Origin: Chloroflexi bacterium RBG_19FT_COMBO_55_16
GTDB taxonomy: Bacteria > Chloroflexota > Anaerolineae > Anaerolineales > UBA4823
DNA: 25,404 nt
Direction: 5' to 3'
Assembly: GCA_001795335.1 (NCBI GenBank)
Contig: MGOK01000073.1
Span: 19,558-44,961, forward strand
The notes beneath the pieces were generated by a model. It was not told where the DNA came from. It searched no databases and saw only the letters and a list, made by a program, of their open reading frames with translations. Shown here one piece after another: positions 1 to 10,162 of the stretch (positions are counted from its first letter, which is position 1; each line of letters opens with the position of its first letter). Made by a program: the position numbers and the translations under genes.

Positions 1-747
1 TTGATCTCACGAATCTTGCAATCCGAATTGACTGCCAGGTTTGGTGTGCCTGACTCTCTACCCTTCACGATGGTTGCTCCAGATGGCGTCGACCTAGCGC
101 GGTTCGCAAATTTAGCTAGTCCAGAGGAAGCGCGCCATACGCTGCTCTCTACTTTCATGAGGTACTTCAATCAATCTGAAGCTGCCTTTCTGCCTGAAAG
201 GTTTACTGCTGGCTATACTGGGCATCTCTACCCGGGGCGCGGCACGCAGCTCATTTTGGACATAGCGGAGCGATTGGGGGAGATAAATTTCCTGCTCGTG
301 GGCGGCGAGGCAGGGGATGCCGCTAGCCTGTGGGATCAAGTCAAAACCCGCGGAGTGGAGAATGTTACCCCAATCGGGTTTGTCCCGAACGCCGATTTGC
401 CGTGGTTTCAGGCCGCCTGTGACGTGCTCTTGATGCCGTACCAGCAACGCGTGGAGGCGTCTTCGGGAGGAGACATTGCCCGTTTCCTCAGTCCAATGAA
501 GATGTTTGAGTACATGGCCTGTGGGCGGGCGATCCTGTCCAGCGATTTGCCCGTACTGCGGGAAGTGCTCTCTCCTACAAATGCTGTATTACTCCCCCCA
601 GGGCAAATCGAGGGCTGGGTGGAGGCTTTAGTGGAATTGCGTAATAATCCCGAGCGTCGGTTTGCTTTGGCTACCCAGGCACAATATGATGCAAAGCAGT
701 ACAGTTGGCAGGTCAGGGCCACTCGAATTTTGGAAGGACTAGAATAG
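1..747 (+). CDS. GT4-family glycosyltransferase, 5'-truncated by window edge
   Basis: This is the C-terminal portion of a GT-B fold, GT4-type (group 1) glycosyltransferase, a cytoplasmic enzyme that transfers a sugar from a nucleotide-sugar donor to a growing glycan. The visible 248 residues open with the linker typical of the middle of the family (VAPDGVDLARF, residues 25-35), followed by the start of the donor domain (TGHLYPGRGTQ, 73-83) and LLVGG. The segment SPMKMFEYMACG (165-176) matches the donor-binding E-x7-E region of GT4 enzymes. The family usually has about 370-400 residues, so the N-terminal acceptor domain lies upstream of the window, and the TTG at base 1 is probably an internal codon rather than the true start. 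The specific sugar cannot be told. It is the only cytosolic GT-B enzyme in the window and may end an upstream operon. Confidence 0.85.
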   Translation: MISRILQSELTARFGVPDSLPFTMVAPDGVDLARFANLASPEEARHTLLSTFMRYFNQSEAAFLPERFTAGYTGHLYPGRGTQLILDIAERLGEINFLLVGGEAGDAASLWDQVKTRGVENVTPIGFVPNADLPWFQAACDVLLMPYQQRVEASSGGDIARFLSPMKMFEYMACGRAILSSDLPVLREVLSPTNAVLLPPGQIEGWVEALVELRNNPERRFALATQAQYDAKQYSWQVRATRILEGLE

Positions 748-763
748 TCGGTACTGAACAGCT

Positions 764-907
764 GTGGATGTTTATGAAAATGTTTCATCTGAGCACTTCT
801 CTTTCAGGTTATTTCTCAATTCTTGGCCACTGACATTATTTGCTGTGATGGTAATTCTCGCTTATCCTGGTCTTGAGAATCATCAAGTACGACCATTACG
901 GATTTGA
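764..907 (+). CDS. Doubtful small membrane ORF, 47 residues
   Basis: The 170-base gap between the GT4 gene and the next membrane protein contains one open frame from a GTG start (764) to TGA (905-907). Its product would be soluble for about 15 residues and then hydrophobic (LFLNSWPLTLFAVMVILAYP), ending in a short charged tail, so it looks like one transmembrane helix. There is no convincing ribosome binding site before the GTG, and a stop codon lies just upstream in the same frame, so it is not an extension of a neighbour. It could be a single-pass microprotein, a relic of a lost membrane protein gene, or chance. I recognise no family. Confidence 0.2.
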   Translation: MDVYENVSSEHFSFRLFLNSWPLTLFAVMVILAYPGLENHQVRPLRI

Positions 908-917
908 AGGATGATGA

Positions 918-2456
918 ATGTCAGTTCTACTTAAACGATTATTGCTGTATCTTACGATTGCGATCTTATTCGGGGGATCGTTCCTGTTGATTTGGGGTCG
1001 GGCCATGCAGCGGGGGTACAATCGTGACGAGAACCAGTTTGTCGCCAGCGGTGAATTATTGGCAGAGCAGACATTACTCCCTTATCGAGATTATCCATAT
1101 TTCCACATGCCGAACCTGATATTCGTATATGCGCTGGTCGATAAGGTTACCGACTATAGTTTGTTAGGGGCGCGAGCTGTTTCTGTAGTTTTTTCTATGG
1201 CTAGCATCGTCTTGATTTTCTGGATTTCCTACAATTTTTTCCGAGGGCAAAGATTATCCATTCGGATGACCGCGTCAGTGGGCGGTGTGATCCTTCTACT
1301 GGCAAACCCATTATTTGCCTATACAAGCGGGCTGGCCTGGAACCACGACCTGCCGATCTTGCTGGTCTTGCTGGCCTTTAGTGTGCATGTTCATGGCTCC
1401 GAGAGAGAAAATCCAGCTATCTGGACGTTGATCAGTGGAGGGCTGATCGGGCTGGCGATCGGAACGCGGCTGACATTTCTCCTCGTAGCTATCCCCTTTT
1501 TTGTCACTTTGTTTAATTTCCCAGGCATAATCACTCCTAAAGCGAGGCTAAAAACCCTCCTGGCATTCTGCCTTGGGATGATCCTTGGGCTGACCCCCTC
1601 GTTATTCCTGTTCGCGATCGCTCCAAGGGAGTTCATATTCGGCAATGTCACCTACGCTCAATTAAACACCGCATTCCGTGAGGAAACAGGTTTTATCGGC
1701 CCGATGGGCCTGGTAGAAAAAATGGAGCACTTACGAACCAAAGTGCTCAACCAACCTGGCAATTTACTCCTATTTCTGGCGATGATTTTTTTCGCTTACA
1801 CAACCGGCATTGTCGATTACAGGAAGAAAAGGCGGGCCACCGTTGAATCCTTATTGATCTTATTAATTATCCCATTCCTCGGGATTGGGTCTTTGTTGCC
1901 TACGCCTACATTTAACCAATATTTTTTCTCCCTTGTGCCATTTGCTATTGTAGGCATTCTTTATGGTCTGGCGAGGTTCAATGAATTATCAGGCCAGCGG
2001 ATCACTTGGCCTCTGGTGTTGTTCCTTCAAGTTGTGGTTTTATCAAGCGTTTACTTTATCGATGATGCCCCTCACATTGCGAGGTTGGGCAACCCCAGGT
2101 CCTGGTATCCCTTGCAAGTTCACCGCCTGGGTAAGGAGATCCGGGCTGCCTCAATGGATGCAAAAGTTTTGACGCTTACTCCGATTTATCCGTTAGATGG
2201 CGGGGCTGAGATTTACGCCGAGTTTGCTACCGGAGTGTTTGCCTGGAGGACGGGGCATTTATTGACGAGTGATCAGCGGCAGGTATTCCAGGTCATTTCG
2301 GAAGATGAATTAGAGGATTTCTTAAGTAAAGACCCACCTGGAGCAATTCTTGTCGGCTTGCACCCGGGGCAGGAGGGACCCCTAATCGACTATGCCCGGC
2401 AAGAAGGATATAAAGAGAATTTACTTTCTGAGGATTTGAATTTATGGGTGCGTTAA
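918..2456 (+). CDS. GT-C-like multi-pass membrane glycosyltransferase
   Basis: This 512-residue integral membrane protein has the layout of the GT-C superfamily (GT39/ArnT/PMT_2-like), whose members transfer sugars from polyprenyl-phosphate donors on the outer face of the membrane. After TM1 (about 9-27) comes a loop with the acidic pair D37-E38, in the place of the catalytic Asp/Glu of GT-C enzymes. It is followed by YRDYPYFHMP (56-65). The same PY-x-DY...HMP pattern occurs in the protein at 5147, so the two probably belong to one subfamily. About ten more hydrophobic segments follow, and the last 100 or so residues are hydrophilic, probably an extracytoplasmic domain. The ATG at 918 is preceded by GAAGG (906-910) at good spacing. 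The stop overlaps the next gene by 13 bases, indicating coupled translation. Substrate unknown. Confidence 0.75.
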   Translation: MSVLLKRLLLYLTIAILFGGSFLLIWGRAMQRGYNRDENQFVASGELLAEQTLLPYRDYPYFHMPNLIFVYALVDKVTDYSLLGARAVSVVFSMASIVLIFWISYNFFRGQRLSIRMTASVGGVILLLANPLFAYTSGLAWNHDLPILLVLLAFSVHVHGSERENPAIWTLISGGLIGLAIGTRLTFLLVAIPFFVTLFNFPGIITPKARLKTLLAFCLGMILGLTPSLFLFAIAPREFIFGNVTYAQLNTAFREETGFIGPMGLVEKMEHLRTKVLNQPGNLLLFLAMIFFAYTTGIVDYRKKRRATVESLLILLIIPFLGIGSLLPTPTFNQYFFSLVPFAIVGILYGLARFNELSGQRITWPLVLFLQVVVLSSVYFIDDAPHIARLGNPRSWYPLQVHRLGKEIRAASMDAKVLTLTPIYPLDGGAEIYAEFATGVFAWRTGHLLTSDQRQVFQVISEDELEDFLSKDPPGAILVGLHPGQEGPLIDYARQEGYKENLLSEDLNLWVR

Positions 2457-4078
2457 ATCGCATAAAAATCAGGTTATCCTCCACGCCTTGGGGATCCTGG
2501 CTCTTGTCTGCTCTGGGTGTGCTCATGCTGTCCCTGGTATTGGCTTGGGTCTCAGCGGGGAAAAGGCTTTTCGAAAGCTGGGGAACCTTTCTCATCTCGC
2601 TTCTCTTGGGATTGGGGATAATGCTAGTCGGCTGGTATGCTATAAAAACTGACAAATCGTTATCCTTACAACGCTGGCTAGGATGGCTGGTTATTGGGGC
2701 GGCCGTTTTGCGTCTGGCGGCCGGAGTGGTCTGGTTCAAGGTTTTGCCGGTCTGGGGATATGGGTCTCCAGTGGAGCAGGCGGGTTACATTATGGCCGAC
2801 GCCCATGCCCGCGACATGGCGGCGTGGGAACTCGCCAACCGCGAAGTTCCGCTGTTGACTGCCTTTCGGGGTTACCATAAAGTTGATCAATATGGGGGTC
2901 TGTTGTATATTAGCGCACTCGGATACCGTTATCTGGGTGGAGATATCCACTATCCGCTGCAGATGATCTTGATCACGGCTGCAGCGTCTGCACTGACGGT
3001 GCTGTTCACCTGGGCATTCGTGCGGCGCGCCTGGGGAGAAGCACCAGCCCGAGTGGCCGCCTGGTTGGTGACTCTATTTCCGGAAGCGATTTTATTGGGT
3101 AGTTCACAAATGCGCGAGGCTTTCACAATGCCGTTGGTAGCGGCTGCCCTGTACGGGCTGGTGCGCTACCGGCAAGACCGCTCCTGGCAAGGGCTGGGGT
3201 GGGTGCTGGTTGCCTTGATCCTGTGTATACCTTTCTCTCCGGCCTTTGCAGCGGTATTATTGACCATGCTGATCGTCACTGCGTTGGCTATGGATGGATG
3301 GCATGCCTTTCGCCAACCTCGCTTGTGGCTGCTTCTAGCTGGGCTGGCTGTTGTGGCCGGTATCGGTATCTGGCTTGCATGGGGGCGGATCGCGCCAGAT
3401 GGGATCTCTAATCCAATCGCCTTGGTAGGTTGGTGGATTAAGGAATCAACCCGGTGGCAGACTTATTTCGCAAAAAGGGCCTCTGAGCTGGTCAAGAAGG
3501 TATTTCGCACTACACCAGAGTGGTCCCATGTGCTGATATTGATGGGAATTGGCGTGCTACAGCCTTTTCTGCCAGCCGCCCTGATAGATAATGCTGCTCC
3601 GATATGGCGGGGAATCGCCATCTGGCGAGCTTTGGGATGGACGATAGTTTTGCCGTTCTTGCTGGCCGCGCCGTTCCTTGCCTGGAGGAAGAATGGCAAG
3701 CGGGGTCTCGATCAAGGGTTGAGTCTGGTGGTTTGGTTGGGAATCCTTTTGGCCTCGCTGCGCAGTGGAGGGGATACATGGGATAACCCGCGTTATCGGG
3801 TCGCTTTCATTGGACTGCAGGCAGCATTAGTGGCCTGGGTGGGTTTAGAGGGACGGCGGCAGGCCAGTCCCTGGTTGAGGCGATCGGTTGTTGCGGTTGG
3901 TTTAATGATAGCCTGGTTCCTACCCTGGTATTTGCACCGTTACACGACATTTATCTGGCCGGTAACCGACCTTTTCAAAACGATCCTATTAGGGGTGGCA
4001 AGCGTTGGGCTGTATTTATTGTGGTCGGTAATCAGGAATCCGAGAAAAGAGAATAGGCGATCAAAGGATGAGGATTGA
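2444..4078 (+). CDS. GT-C-like multi-pass membrane protein
   Basis: This 544-residue polytopic membrane protein starts inside the 3' end of the previous gene, with GAGGA (2430-2434) as a likely ribosome binding site. Two hydrophobic helices (about 18-37 and 48-66) precede a third near 80-100. Then comes a large loop with D119, R123 and D124 (ADAHARDMAAWELA) and DQYGGLLYISALGYRYLG (148-165), the arrangement expected of the first periplasmic loop of GT39/PMT_2-like enzymes. At least seven further hydrophobic helices follow, and the C-terminus is a short basic tail (RKENRRSKDED). The role would be sugar transfer from a lipid-phosphate donor outside the membrane, inferred from fold and context only. 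It ends 100 bases before gmd, and I see no terminator hairpin in that gap. Confidence 0.7.
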   Translation: MGALNRIKIRLSSTPWGSWLLSALGVLMLSLVLAWVSAGKRLFESWGTFLISLLLGLGIMLVGWYAIKTDKSLSLQRWLGWLVIGAAVLRLAAGVVWFKVLPVWGYGSPVEQAGYIMADAHARDMAAWELANREVPLLTAFRGYHKVDQYGGLLYISALGYRYLGGDIHYPLQMILITAAASALTVLFTWAFVRRAWGEAPARVAAWLVTLFPEAILLGSSQMREAFTMPLVAAALYGLVRYRQDRSWQGLGWVLVALILCIPFSPAFAAVLLTMLIVTALAMDGWHAFRQPRLWLLLAGLAVVAGIGIWLAWGRIAPDGISNPIALVGWWIKESTRWQTYFAKRASELVKKVFRTTPEWSHVLILMGIGVLQPFLPAALIDNAAPIWRGIAIWRALGWTIVLPFLLAAPFLAWRKNGKRGLDQGLSLVVWLGILLASLRSGGDTWDNPRYRVAFIGLQAALVAWVGLEGRRQASPWLRRSVVAVGLMIAWFLPWYLHRYTTFIWPVTDLFKTILLGVASVGLYLLWSVIRNPRKENRRSKDED

Positions 4079-4116
4079 TGACTACTCCCTAATCTTTATT
4101 CTCGATATTTGTAACC

Positions 4117-4160
4117 TTGACCCAAGGGGGGGACGGGTTATAATTCAGTCATTGAATTTT
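4117..4160 (+). promoter_or_regulatory. Sigma70-type promoter of gmd with palindromic operator over the -10
   Basis: TTGACC (4117-4122) and a perfect TATAAT (4139-4144) are separated by 16 bases. An inverted repeat overlaps the -10 box and the probable start site: AATTCAG (4142-4148), 3-base centre TCA, TTGAATT (4152-4158), one mismatch between arms. The same array, with the same 16-base spacer, lies before the regulator gene at 21189-21233. The shared pattern is CCTTGACC-N15-TTATAATTCA-N4-TTGAATTTT. A repressor bound here would block RNA polymerase. AGGAG (4167-4171) is the ribosome binding site for the ATG at 4179. Confidence 0.75.
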
Positions 4161-4178
4161 GCAGGCAGGAGATGATAG

Positions 4179-5146
<968 letters not shown>

Positions 5147-5147
<1 letters not shown>

Positions 5148-7081
5148 TGCAGAAAGCCTTGCGTTGGGGGAGCCGGGTCTCTCACACGCTCGTTGCAGAG
5201 GGATTGGCGCTCCTGGGGGGATTCGTTTACCTTTACCAATCTTGGTTGTATGCTCATACGCAAACCTCAGTCCTTGACGAAGGGTCATACCTGGTCAAGG
5301 GCTTTCTGTTTGCGACAGGAAAATACTGGCCTTATCAAGATTATGGTCCCTGGAGCAACCACATGCCGCTGGCTTTCCTGATTCCTGGGTTCGCCCAAGT
5401 ATTATTTGGCCCAGGATTACGGACGGGGAGGTATTTTGCGATAATTTTAGGCGGGTTGATGTTACTTGGGCTGTATCTCTGCGTTCGGCGGTTAAGCGGT
5501 AAATGGTGGGCTGCGGGCGCAGTTCTGGCAATTGCCATGAACCCTGCTGAGATAAAGATATTCAGCATGGCAATTTCGCAGGTCTTGATCGCTTGCATGC
5601 TGGTGTGGATGCTGGCGCTGTCCCTCGGAGAAGGACGACCTCTGTGGCAGATCGTTTTCGGGGCTGTCCTGGCTGGGGCGTTGACCTTGACGCGTCTGAA
5701 CCTCTTTCCGGTGCTGCCCTTGTTCGTGGGATATGTTTTTTGGCAGCACGGAAGGCGAGCTGGGCTGGCAGCCTCCCTGACCGGGAGTCTGGTTTTCCTG
5801 GTCGGGCACGCCGTCTTTTGGCCGGGGATTATGCATTTATGGGCGACCTGGATCCCGACCGGATTAGCGCCTTTTCTGGAGCGCTGGCGACCGCCAGAAG
5901 CGATCCCGGTGTGGAATCCAACAGTTGAGCTGCGGGATCGGGTGTTAAGTTTTTTATGGGGGATCCGATTTCATTTTGTCGCCGTTGTCGGCGTGATCAC
6001 TACCTTGCTGTTGTGGCCGAAGGGAGAATGGAGGAACAAGGCGAACTACAAGGCGAGCGTCTTCCTTGTCATCCTGTTTCTGCTGCTGTTTATCTTGCAT
6101 GCTTATGCCGCGTTAGGCGTCCATTCCCAAACAGTCGACGTAATGGGGAAGAACTATTGCGTGGCGTGTTTCCCGTTATATGTTGGTTTCTTCTCATCGT
6201 CTGGGGTGGTACTGGTTGCAGCATCGGCAAGCTCTTGGCGTTGGCAAGTGGGCGGTTGGCGAAAAATTGTGATCGTCGTACTTATCCTGGGGTTGGCAGG
6301 AGGTCTGGGATATGCCGCGTTTTCCGAGATTGGTGAAGACCTGTATCGCGCGCTGGGTGCTCCATTGCTCAACCTCCAGGTTCCTCGTATTCGTTCCCTG
6401 CAATTATTACCGGGGAATGTAGCTTTGAGGGTTTTATTGCAAAATAAGTTTGGATTAGGCCATGTGGGTTTAACGCAACTATCCCTGCGGGCGATACCGT
6501 TGTTGGTCGGGATAGCGACAGGCTTAGTGATTCTTCTCTTGGTCTGGTTAATCGTCCGGTGGCTTACCCGGCGCCAAATTTCGATCCATGCTTCCTTTAG
6601 CGCAATCTGCCTGGTATTGTTTTTGACATTAGGTTTTTTATCTTCCCCAACGTCTCTCCTGGGAGGGGGATATCACATTTATGATTGTGGTGGGGACGTG
6701 ATCGATAGTTATGAGGCGGCTGGCGCTCACCTGAGCAAGGTGATCCCGAGGGGTTCGCAGGTGTATTGGTTGGGAGGTGATTCTGCTGTCCCGCTGCTTT
6801 ACTTGAAAGATGCCAGTATTTTCCCACCGCAGATCAACGGCATTTATACATTCCGTATCGGCGGTGATGCGGATGCGCTCGCCCGATATGGCTTTTGGAA
6901 CGAAGCCCTCGCAAGGGAGTGGGCTCAGCAGGCTGATTTTATTCTCATCGAGGAGGGACTCTTCGGGGGTTGGCTGGGTGAGCTGGTTGAGGCAGGAGAT
7001 TTTAATGAACTTATGCCATCGCCCTTAACAGTTCCCTGCCGCGAAAAATCTAGCGTCCATGTTTTTATGAAGGTTAAATAA
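5147..7081 (+). CDS. GT-C-like multi-pass membrane glycosyltransferase
   Basis: This 644-residue membrane protein is translationally coupled to gmd (TGATG junction). After a first helix (about 17-34) comes a loop with LDEGSY, where D44-E45 is the likely GT-C acidic pair, then PYQDYGPWSNHMPLAF (62-77). That motif is shared with the protein at 918. About ten more hydrophobic helices follow. The C-terminal 150 or so residues are hydrophilic after a last helix and contain Y-x-L-G-G-D and an acidic stretch (FILIEEGLFGGW), probably folded outside the membrane. By family and context it would add a sugar from a polyprenyl-phosphate donor. Donor and acceptor cannot be predicted. ATG at 5147 is preferred because of the overlap and because it includes the first hydrophobic helix. 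Confidence 0.72.
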
Positions 7082-7084
7082 CCT

Positions 7085-9115
7085 GTGTATTGGTTGCGTT
7101 CTGATAACCCAATGCTTATCTTTAGCTGGCTGGCAACCGCTGGAGTATGGACTCTCGGGGGTTGGCTGATCGCGACGCACGCTTTTCGCCTGGAGGAGCG
7201 CGAACGATTGCTGGCCGGTTTTGGCCTTGGCATGGTGATGTATTTATGGTTTATCAACCTCCTGGGCCATTGGGTTGAGGCGACGACAACCTTTATCGCA
7301 GCTGCCTTCCTGGTGGTTGGGGTTGGCATGGCCTTTGCGTGGAAAGGGGATCGTCCCTTATTGCGCCGTTCGGATTTGAGAGTCTGGCCATGGATCGTCG
7401 TCGGGTTGATCTTGATGGCGATCTTCACCCGCCTGGCGCGGGGTATGGGTATTTTCGATGAGCCGAAGAATCTTTCCATCGTGTCGACGATGGCAGCCGG
7501 AGATATTCCGCCACATCACTATTTAAACTCGACAGTACCCTTTGCATACCACTATGGTTTCCAGTTGTTTGGCGCGAGTCTCGTGCGACTCGGAGGATTG
7601 TTGCCCTGGAGCGCCTTTGATTTAAGCAAAGCGATCTCTGGCGCATATCTATTTCTGCTGCTCGCCCTGTTCGCCAGGCGCTACTTAAAACATAACCTGG
7701 CAGGACTCCTGGTAGCGGGCATATTGGCGTTTGTCACGGGTACCCGTTTCTTATTATTCTTGATGCCATCCGGTTTAATGGCTCAGATCGATGCACTGAT
7801 CCGGGTGCGCTCTCCGGATGTCGTGGTAGGTATGCCATTGTCCCAGGCCATCCTGCAAGGCGTGGTTCTCGACGACGGACCTCCGGCGCCTTTCCTCTTC
7901 GCTTTCATGGATAGTTTCGGGTGGCCATTGGTGATGGCAATTCATATTGGGCCCAGCGTGTTTTCGTTCATTGTCCTCTTATTGGTTTGGATGGTAGCGC
8001 CAAGGATGAAGGGTAAGGCGGCGGCAGTGGTATTGATGATCTTGTTCTCTTTTTGGGCTATTGTTTGGGAGTCAAGCTATGGATTGTTCCTGATCGCAGG
8101 TTTGCTTATGGCGATTATTACGATCTGGAAACAAGGTCGAGCGACCGAAGAATGGGTAAAATGGACGATCGTCGCTTTGTTAGTTTCGGTTCCTTTTGCT
8201 ATTCTCCAGGGCGGGACAATTACCGAAGCACTTCGTAAAATCATATTTGGATTAGGCAACGCAGCTTCCGCAGCGTCCAGCGAGCCAGCATCATTGGGAG
8301 GGTTTGCATTGCGTTGGCCTCCAGCGATTTATTCCAAACACCTCGGTTCGCTGGAGATATTTTCACTCCGAGAACTGTTCGTTGCGATCCTCGAATTAGG
8401 ACCGGTGGTGCTCTTTACCCCTTGGATTACCTGGTGGACGTGGAAGCGATTTCGCCTGGGGGATTGGATGCTAGGAGCTGCGGTAGTTAGCGCCTGGCTT
8501 GGATTCGCGCTGCCGATTTTTTTTTCCTACGAATACGATCGCGATATCGTGCGCTTTACCGAGCATGGGTTGTGGATCTGGAGTTTGGTCTTGATCATCA
8601 TGGCGATCGAACAGGCTTCAGCCCAGGTCAAGGTTTTCACAAGATTGGCATTCGGTGGATTAGCCTTGATGCTTTTAGGTGGATTCGTTGTCACCGGTTC
8701 CGAGTTGAGCGCAGCCTCCCAATCTGTGCTCTCTGAGCAAGGAATATCTTATTTAGACTCTTATGTTGCCAGAGAAGTTTGGGACCAGCTCCCTCCTGAT
8801 AGCGAGGTATTCGACTCCTATCCCTGGCGGGCGACGATGATCACCGGACGATTGACACGCGTCGTTCAGGGGAATATGTCCTATAATTATGGGAGTTCGC
8901 CTGAATGGGAAGCTCTGCGCGCGGATCCATCCGTGGAGCGATTCCTTGATAATGGATTTAGGTATGTTTACATCGACGAGAATTGGTGGAAGGGACTATC
9001 GGAGGCTGCACGCGCTTCGCTAAGTGCACCGTGCGTTCAAGTCGTAACTGAGCATGTGGACAGTGAACGAGGCAATTTCAGGCGCCTGGTTAATCTCGAC
9101 CAGTGTGAACCATGA
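7085..9115 (+). CDS. GT-C-like membrane protein, paralogue of the protein at 19175
   Basis: This 676-residue polytopic membrane protein starts with GTG three bases after the preceding stop. It aligns along its whole length with the protein at 19175: both start MYW, carry LGGWL near residue 25, and have an acidic pair in the first large loop (D125-E126 here). Both then have MAAGD/IAAGD with PPH and a conserved Y-H-Y-G (155-158 here). The C-terminal extracytoplasmic part ends with YVYIDENWW (627-635) and two cysteines (C650, C674) that are also kept in the paralogue (C641, C663) and might form a disulphide. The layout suggests GT-C glycosyltransferase chemistry, perhaps distantly related to DUF2298-like proteins, but I do not recognise a named family. 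Confidence 0.65.
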   Translation: MYWLRSDNPMLIFSWLATAGVWTLGGWLIATHAFRLEERERLLAGFGLGMVMYLWFINLLGHWVEATTTFIAAAFLVVGVGMAFAWKGDRPLLRRSDLRVWPWIVVGLILMAIFTRLARGMGIFDEPKNLSIVSTMAAGDIPPHHYLNSTVPFAYHYGFQLFGASLVRLGGLLPWSAFDLSKAISGAYLFLLLALFARRYLKHNLAGLLVAGILAFVTGTRFLLFLMPSGLMAQIDALIRVRSPDVVVGMPLSQAILQGVVLDDGPPAPFLFAFMDSFGWPLVMAIHIGPSVFSFIVLLLVWMVAPRMKGKAAAVVLMILFSFWAIVWESSYGLFLIAGLLMAIITIWKQGRATEEWVKWTIVALLVSVPFAILQGGTITEALRKIIFGLGNAASAASSEPASLGGFALRWPPAIYSKHLGSLEIFSLRELFVAILELGPVVLFTPWITWWTWKRFRLGDWMLGAAVVSAWLGFALPIFFSYEYDRDIVRFTEHGLWIWSLVLIIMAIEQASAQVKVFTRLAFGGLALMLLGGFVVTGSELSAASQSVLSEQGISYLDSYVAREVWDQLPPDSEVFDSYPWRATMITGRLTRVVQGNMSYNYGSSPEWEALRADPSVERFLDNGFRYVYIDENWWKGLSEAARASLSAPCVQVVTEHVDSERGNFRRLVNLDQCEP

Positions 9116-9136
9116 GGAAGGAAGAGTAAAGGAACA

Positions 9137-10162
9137 GTGGAATTAAATCAGACGACAACTGCTAAAGATGAGGATCGATTGGCCAGCGGGGAGCAAGTCT
9201 GGTTAAATGTCTCAATCGTCATTCCGGTCTATAACGAAGCTGAGAGTTTACCGGTGCTACATGAAGCTCTTCACCAGGCCTTGGACAATAAACCGATCGA
9301 ATGGGAAGTAGTGTATGTTGACGATGGCAGCAACGATGCCAGCTTGCCAATCCTGATAGAGGTTGCATCAAATGATCCGCATCACGTTTGCGTGGTGGAG
9401 TTGCGCCGAAATTTTGGCCAAACCACGGCGATCGCTGCCGGGATCGATCATGCCCAGGGTGACATCCTGGTTTTGATGGACGCGGATTTGCAGAACGATC
9501 CCGCTGACATCCCCATGATGTTGGAAAAACTTGTGCAAGGCTATGATGTGGTGAGTGGATGGCGGATTAACCGCCAGGACCCATTTCTCACCCGCAAGAT
9601 GCCTTCGCGCATCGCCAATGGGTTGATCTCCTGGGTCACGGGCGTTAATTTGCATGATTACGGCTGTACATTGAAAGCCTACCGACGCGAAGTGATCACT
9701 GGTTTCCGCCTATACGGAGAGATGCACCGCTTTATTCCAGCCTTTGCAGGATGGGTTGGTGCAAGGATTATCGAAGTGCCTGTAAACCACCATCCGCGCC
9801 GTTTTGGGAAAACGAAATACGGCCTGGAGCGGACTGTTAAAGTCATCCTCGATCTGTTTACCGTCAAGTTCTTGAGCAGCTATGCTAACAAACCGATCTA
9901 CCTGTTTGGGGGCACAGGTATCTTTTTATTTGTTGGGAGTTTGATTACACTCTTGTATATCATTGTGCGGAAGATTTCGTTTGGTGAATCGCTGGTGCGT
10001 TCGCCGTTATTGCTAATGAGCGCCATGTTATTTATTCTTGGTTTTCAATCGATCCTCATGGGGTTGATCGCAGAGTTGTTGGTACGCACATACCACGAAT
10101 CGCAATCCAAACTGACTTACACCGTGCGCAAAGTAATTAACGGCAGGCAAGATAAAACATGA
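9137..10162 (+). CDS. Polyprenyl-phosphate sugar synthase, GT2 (DPM1/GtrB/ArnC-like)
   Basis: This 341-residue enzyme transfers a sugar (mannose, glucose or similar) from a nucleotide donor to polyprenyl phosphate on the cytoplasmic face, making the lipid-linked donor that GT-C enzymes use. The GT2 domain shows VSIVIPVYNEAESL (25-38), VDDGS with D62-D63, and MDADLQNDP with the DxD-type triad D115-A-D117. HDYGCTLKAYRREV (173-186) and RRFGKTKYG (221-229) are signatures of the dolichol/undecaprenyl-phosphate synthase branch. Two C-terminal helices (about 254-276 and 290-314) match the GtrB-like architecture. The start is GTG at 9137 with AAAGGA (9128-9133) upstream. It overlaps the next gene by 4 bases (ATGA), pairing it with a UPF0104 protein. 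Which sugar it uses is not readable from sequence. Confidence 0.88.
   Translation: MELNQTTTAKDEDRLASGEQVWLNVSIVIPVYNEAESLPVLHEALHQALDNKPIEWEVVYVDDGSNDASLPILIEVASNDPHHVCVVELRRNFGQTTAIAAGIDHAQGDILVLMDADLQNDPADIPMMLEKLVQGYDVVSGWRINRQDPFLTRKMPSRIANGLISWVTGVNLHDYGCTLKAYRREVITGFRLYGEMHRFIPAFAGWVGARIIEVPVNHHPRRFGKTKYGLERTVKVILDLFTVKFLSSYANKPIYLFGGTGIFLFVGSLITLLYIIVRKISFGESLVRSPLLLMSAMLFILGFQSILMGLIAELLVRTYHESQSKLTYTVRKVINGRQDKT

Noticed and set aside
854..880. Inverted repeat ATTCTC...GAGAAT with a 15-base loop, as a possible terminator or operator.
   Set aside because: The arms are only 6 bases with a long loop and no T-run; expected by chance and inside the small hydrophobic frame.
4079..4116. 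Possible terminator between the 2444 gene and the gmd promoter.
   Set aside because: I found no GC-rich hairpin with a T-tract; read-through into gmd cannot be excluded.
6925..7479. A 184-residue minus-strand open frame rich in Lys, Arg, Pro and Ser.
   Set aside because: It lies opposite two GT-C genes with clear membrane topology; the composition is what antisense of hydrophobic coding sequence gives.
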